Shown here piece by piece: positions 7,351 through 8,544 of a DNA stretch of 8,544 nucleotides. The position numbers and the translations under genes are program-made. The notes under the pieces are model-generated. The model was not told the DNA's origin and ran no database searches. It saw only the letters and a program-made list of their open reading frames with translations. Origin of the DNA: an uncultured Mycoplasmataceae bacterium (GTDB lineage: Bacteria; Bacillota_I; Bacilli_A; Mycoplasmatales; Mycoplasmoidaceae); the NCBI GenBank assembly GCA_947176435.1, contig CAMWQH010000023.1:1-8544 (forward strand). The letters are read 5' to 3'. Position 1 is the first letter of the stretch, and every line of letters starts with the position of its first letter.

Positions 7351-8029
7351 TTCAATCAATGAATTAATGATTGTGTATGAAGACGAATCATTAATTGTTA
7401 TTAATAAACCAAAAAATATGCTTACTCATCATACAAAGTATGATAATTCTAATACTGTAATCGATGCATTAATTCACAAAATCAATGTTGACGAATTTGA
7501 AGATAAATCTCGTCCAGGCGTTGTTCAGAGATTAGATAGAAACACAACAGGATTAATGGTAATAGCAAAAACTAAACTATCATATGATAGTTTGTTAAAA
7601 CAAATAGTAGATAAATCATTAGTAAAAAAATATTTAGCGATTGTTCATGGCACTTTTAAACATGATTCACTTGTTATTAAATGTCCGATTATCAGAAGCA
7701 AAAAAAATACAACTAAAATGGTTGTTAGCGATGACCCCAAAGCAAAAGAAGCAACTACTTTAGTTTCGGTTTTAAAACAAAAAAATGACTTATCTCTTAT
7801 TGAATGTACATTAGTTACTGGTAGAACTCATCAAATAAGAGTTCATATGAATTACCTTCATCACTATGTATATAATGACCCATTATATGGACATGATGAT
7901 GGAATTAAAAATTATGACCAATTTCTTCATTCATATTTTTTATCTTTCAATCATCCATTAACAAATGAATTATTGGAATTTAAATCATCTCCTGATGAAA
8001 TATTCAATTCTGTAATTAAATATGAATAA
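7334..8029 (+). CDS. rluD: RluA/RluD-family rRNA pseudouridine synthase lacking the S4 domain
   Basis: Converts specific uridines in RNA, in this family mostly 23S rRNA, to pseudouridine; 231 residues. Motifs in order are VINKPKNMLTH (22-32), the catalytic motif QRLDRNTTGL with Asp68 (65-74), GRTHQIRVHM (163-172) and NDPLYG (181-186). The usual catalytic motif is HRLDRDTSG, so His is replaced by Gln65, while Arg66, Asp68 and Arg69 remain. Most RluD proteins begin with an S4 RNA-binding domain. Here the start is directly at the catalytic domain, and a stop (TAA 7319-7321) in the same frame rules out an upstream extension. In length it is closer to RluA/RluC-like short forms, so the exact target is uncertain. 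ATG 7334 lies inside lspA and the end overlaps tsaB by 8 nt, indicating a translationally coupled operon. Confidence 0.88.
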   Translation: MKKINSSINELMIVYEDESLIVINKPKNMLTHHTKYDNSNTVIDALIHKINVDEFEDKSRPGVVQRLDRNTTGLMVIAKTKLSYDSLLKQIVDKSLVKKYLAIVHGTFKHDSLVIKCPIIRSKKNTTKMVVSDDPKAKEATTLVSVLKQKNDLSLIECTLVTGRTHQIRVHMNYLHHYVYNDPLYGHDDGIKNYDQFLHSYFLSFNHPLTNELLEFKSSPDEIFNSVIKYE

Positions 8030-8544
8030 GAAAGTTAATTTATTTATCGATACTTCTCAAAGCTATTGCAATTTAGCTATTTTTAATAATAAGAAAATAA
8101 TTAAAAAAAGTAGTTGTTTAACCCATAATAACTTAACTGATTTGGTCGTAGAAAAAATCGCTAATATAACTAAGGGTTATGATGTTGGTAATATTTATAT
8201 TACTAATGGTCCAGGAAGTTTTACAGGTGAACGCGTTTCTTGTTTAATAGCAAAAAGTTGAATGATTATTAAAAAATGCAAAGTTTATATAATCGATTCA
8301 TTGACATTTCAATTAAAAAATTTAAATGGTATTTCAGTTATTGATGCAAAATCTAAGAAGTCATATGTTTGTGTTTATAAAAATAAAAAATGTGTTTTTA
8401 AACCTAACATTATTCCAAATACTCAATTACCTGTAATTAAATCAAAATACAAATTGTTAACAATTTATGAGAATTATAAAAACGTTGATGTGTTTAAAAA
8501 TTTACTTGCATTAAAATCAAAATTTGTTATTGCTAAAAATATAA
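8022..8544 (+). CDS. tsaB: tRNA t6A biosynthesis protein TsaB (YeaZ), 3' end outside the window
   Basis: Partner of TsaD (with TsaE and TsaC) in making N6-threonylcarbamoyladenosine at position 37 of tRNAs that read ANN codons. TsaB is an inactive ASKHA-fold paralogue that stabilises TsaD. The 174 visible residues have the N-terminal strand VNLFIDTSQSYCNLAIF, the signature TNGPGSFTGER (61-71, usually GPGSFTGLR) followed by an AKS helix, and an IDAKSKKSYVCVY strand matching the family's iDARr-evY. Trp80 is encoded by TGA (8259-8261), so a standard-code reading would stop there. ATG 8022 overlaps the end of rluD by 8 nt. The C-terminal half seen here is Lys-rich and poorly conserved, as is usual for mollicute TsaB. 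Confidence 0.85.

Noticed and set aside
1..8544. Mobile element, CRISPR array, toxin-antitoxin, prophage or riboswitch
   Set aside because: No transposase, direct-repeat array, paired small toxin genes, phage genes or structured leader could be found; apart from the lipoprotein, orphan and tRNAs the window is housekeeping.

Overview
The window is from a wall-less bacterium of the Mollicutes that uses genetic code 4, in which UGA is read as tryptophan. The best proof is the thioredoxin gene, where the tryptophan of the WCGPC active site is encoded by TGA. In-frame TGAs also sit at sensible tryptophan positions in topA, pyrG, lspA, tsaB, a small membrane protein and the surface lipoprotein. The DNA is very AT-rich, genes are tightly packed, and few genes have a Shine-Dalgarno sequence. 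From memory, the order lspA-rluD-tsaB and the closeness of topA and trxA resemble the pneumoniae-group mycoplasmas and their relatives (Mycoplasmoides, Malacoplasma, Ureaplasma). I cannot fix the species.

Layout. Positions 57-1743 (minus) hold a large surface lipoprotein gene: signal peptide with a lipobox-like site, two tandem Ig-like repeats and a C-terminal BspA-type leucine-rich domain. It is broken by a one-base frameshift at a run of eight A, which may be a phase-variation switch in the OFF state. Upstream on the same strand is topA-trxA (4278-1817), separated by 2 nt. Next on the minus strand comes a 148-residue two-helix membrane protein of unknown function (4392-4838), ending at a hairpin terminator. 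Two tRNA genes lie on the plus strand, tRNA-Glu(CUC) and tRNA-Gln(CUG), 1 nt apart and followed by a strong hairpin terminator shared with the oppositely oriented pyrG (5105-6694, minus). Divergent from pyrG, lspA, rluD and tsaB run on the plus strand with overlapping ends; tsaB leaves the window.

Functionally, topA relaxes DNA supercoils, trxA supplies reducing power, pyrG makes CTP, rluD modifies rRNA and tsaB takes part in making the t6A base of tRNAs. LspA would cleave the signal peptide of the lipoprotein found in this same window. The most interesting points are the A8 frameshift in the lipoprotein gene, and an odd tRNA-Glu in which the near-universal G19-C56 tertiary pair appears replaced by A19-U56. 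No mobile element, CRISPR array or obvious new multi-gene system is visible.
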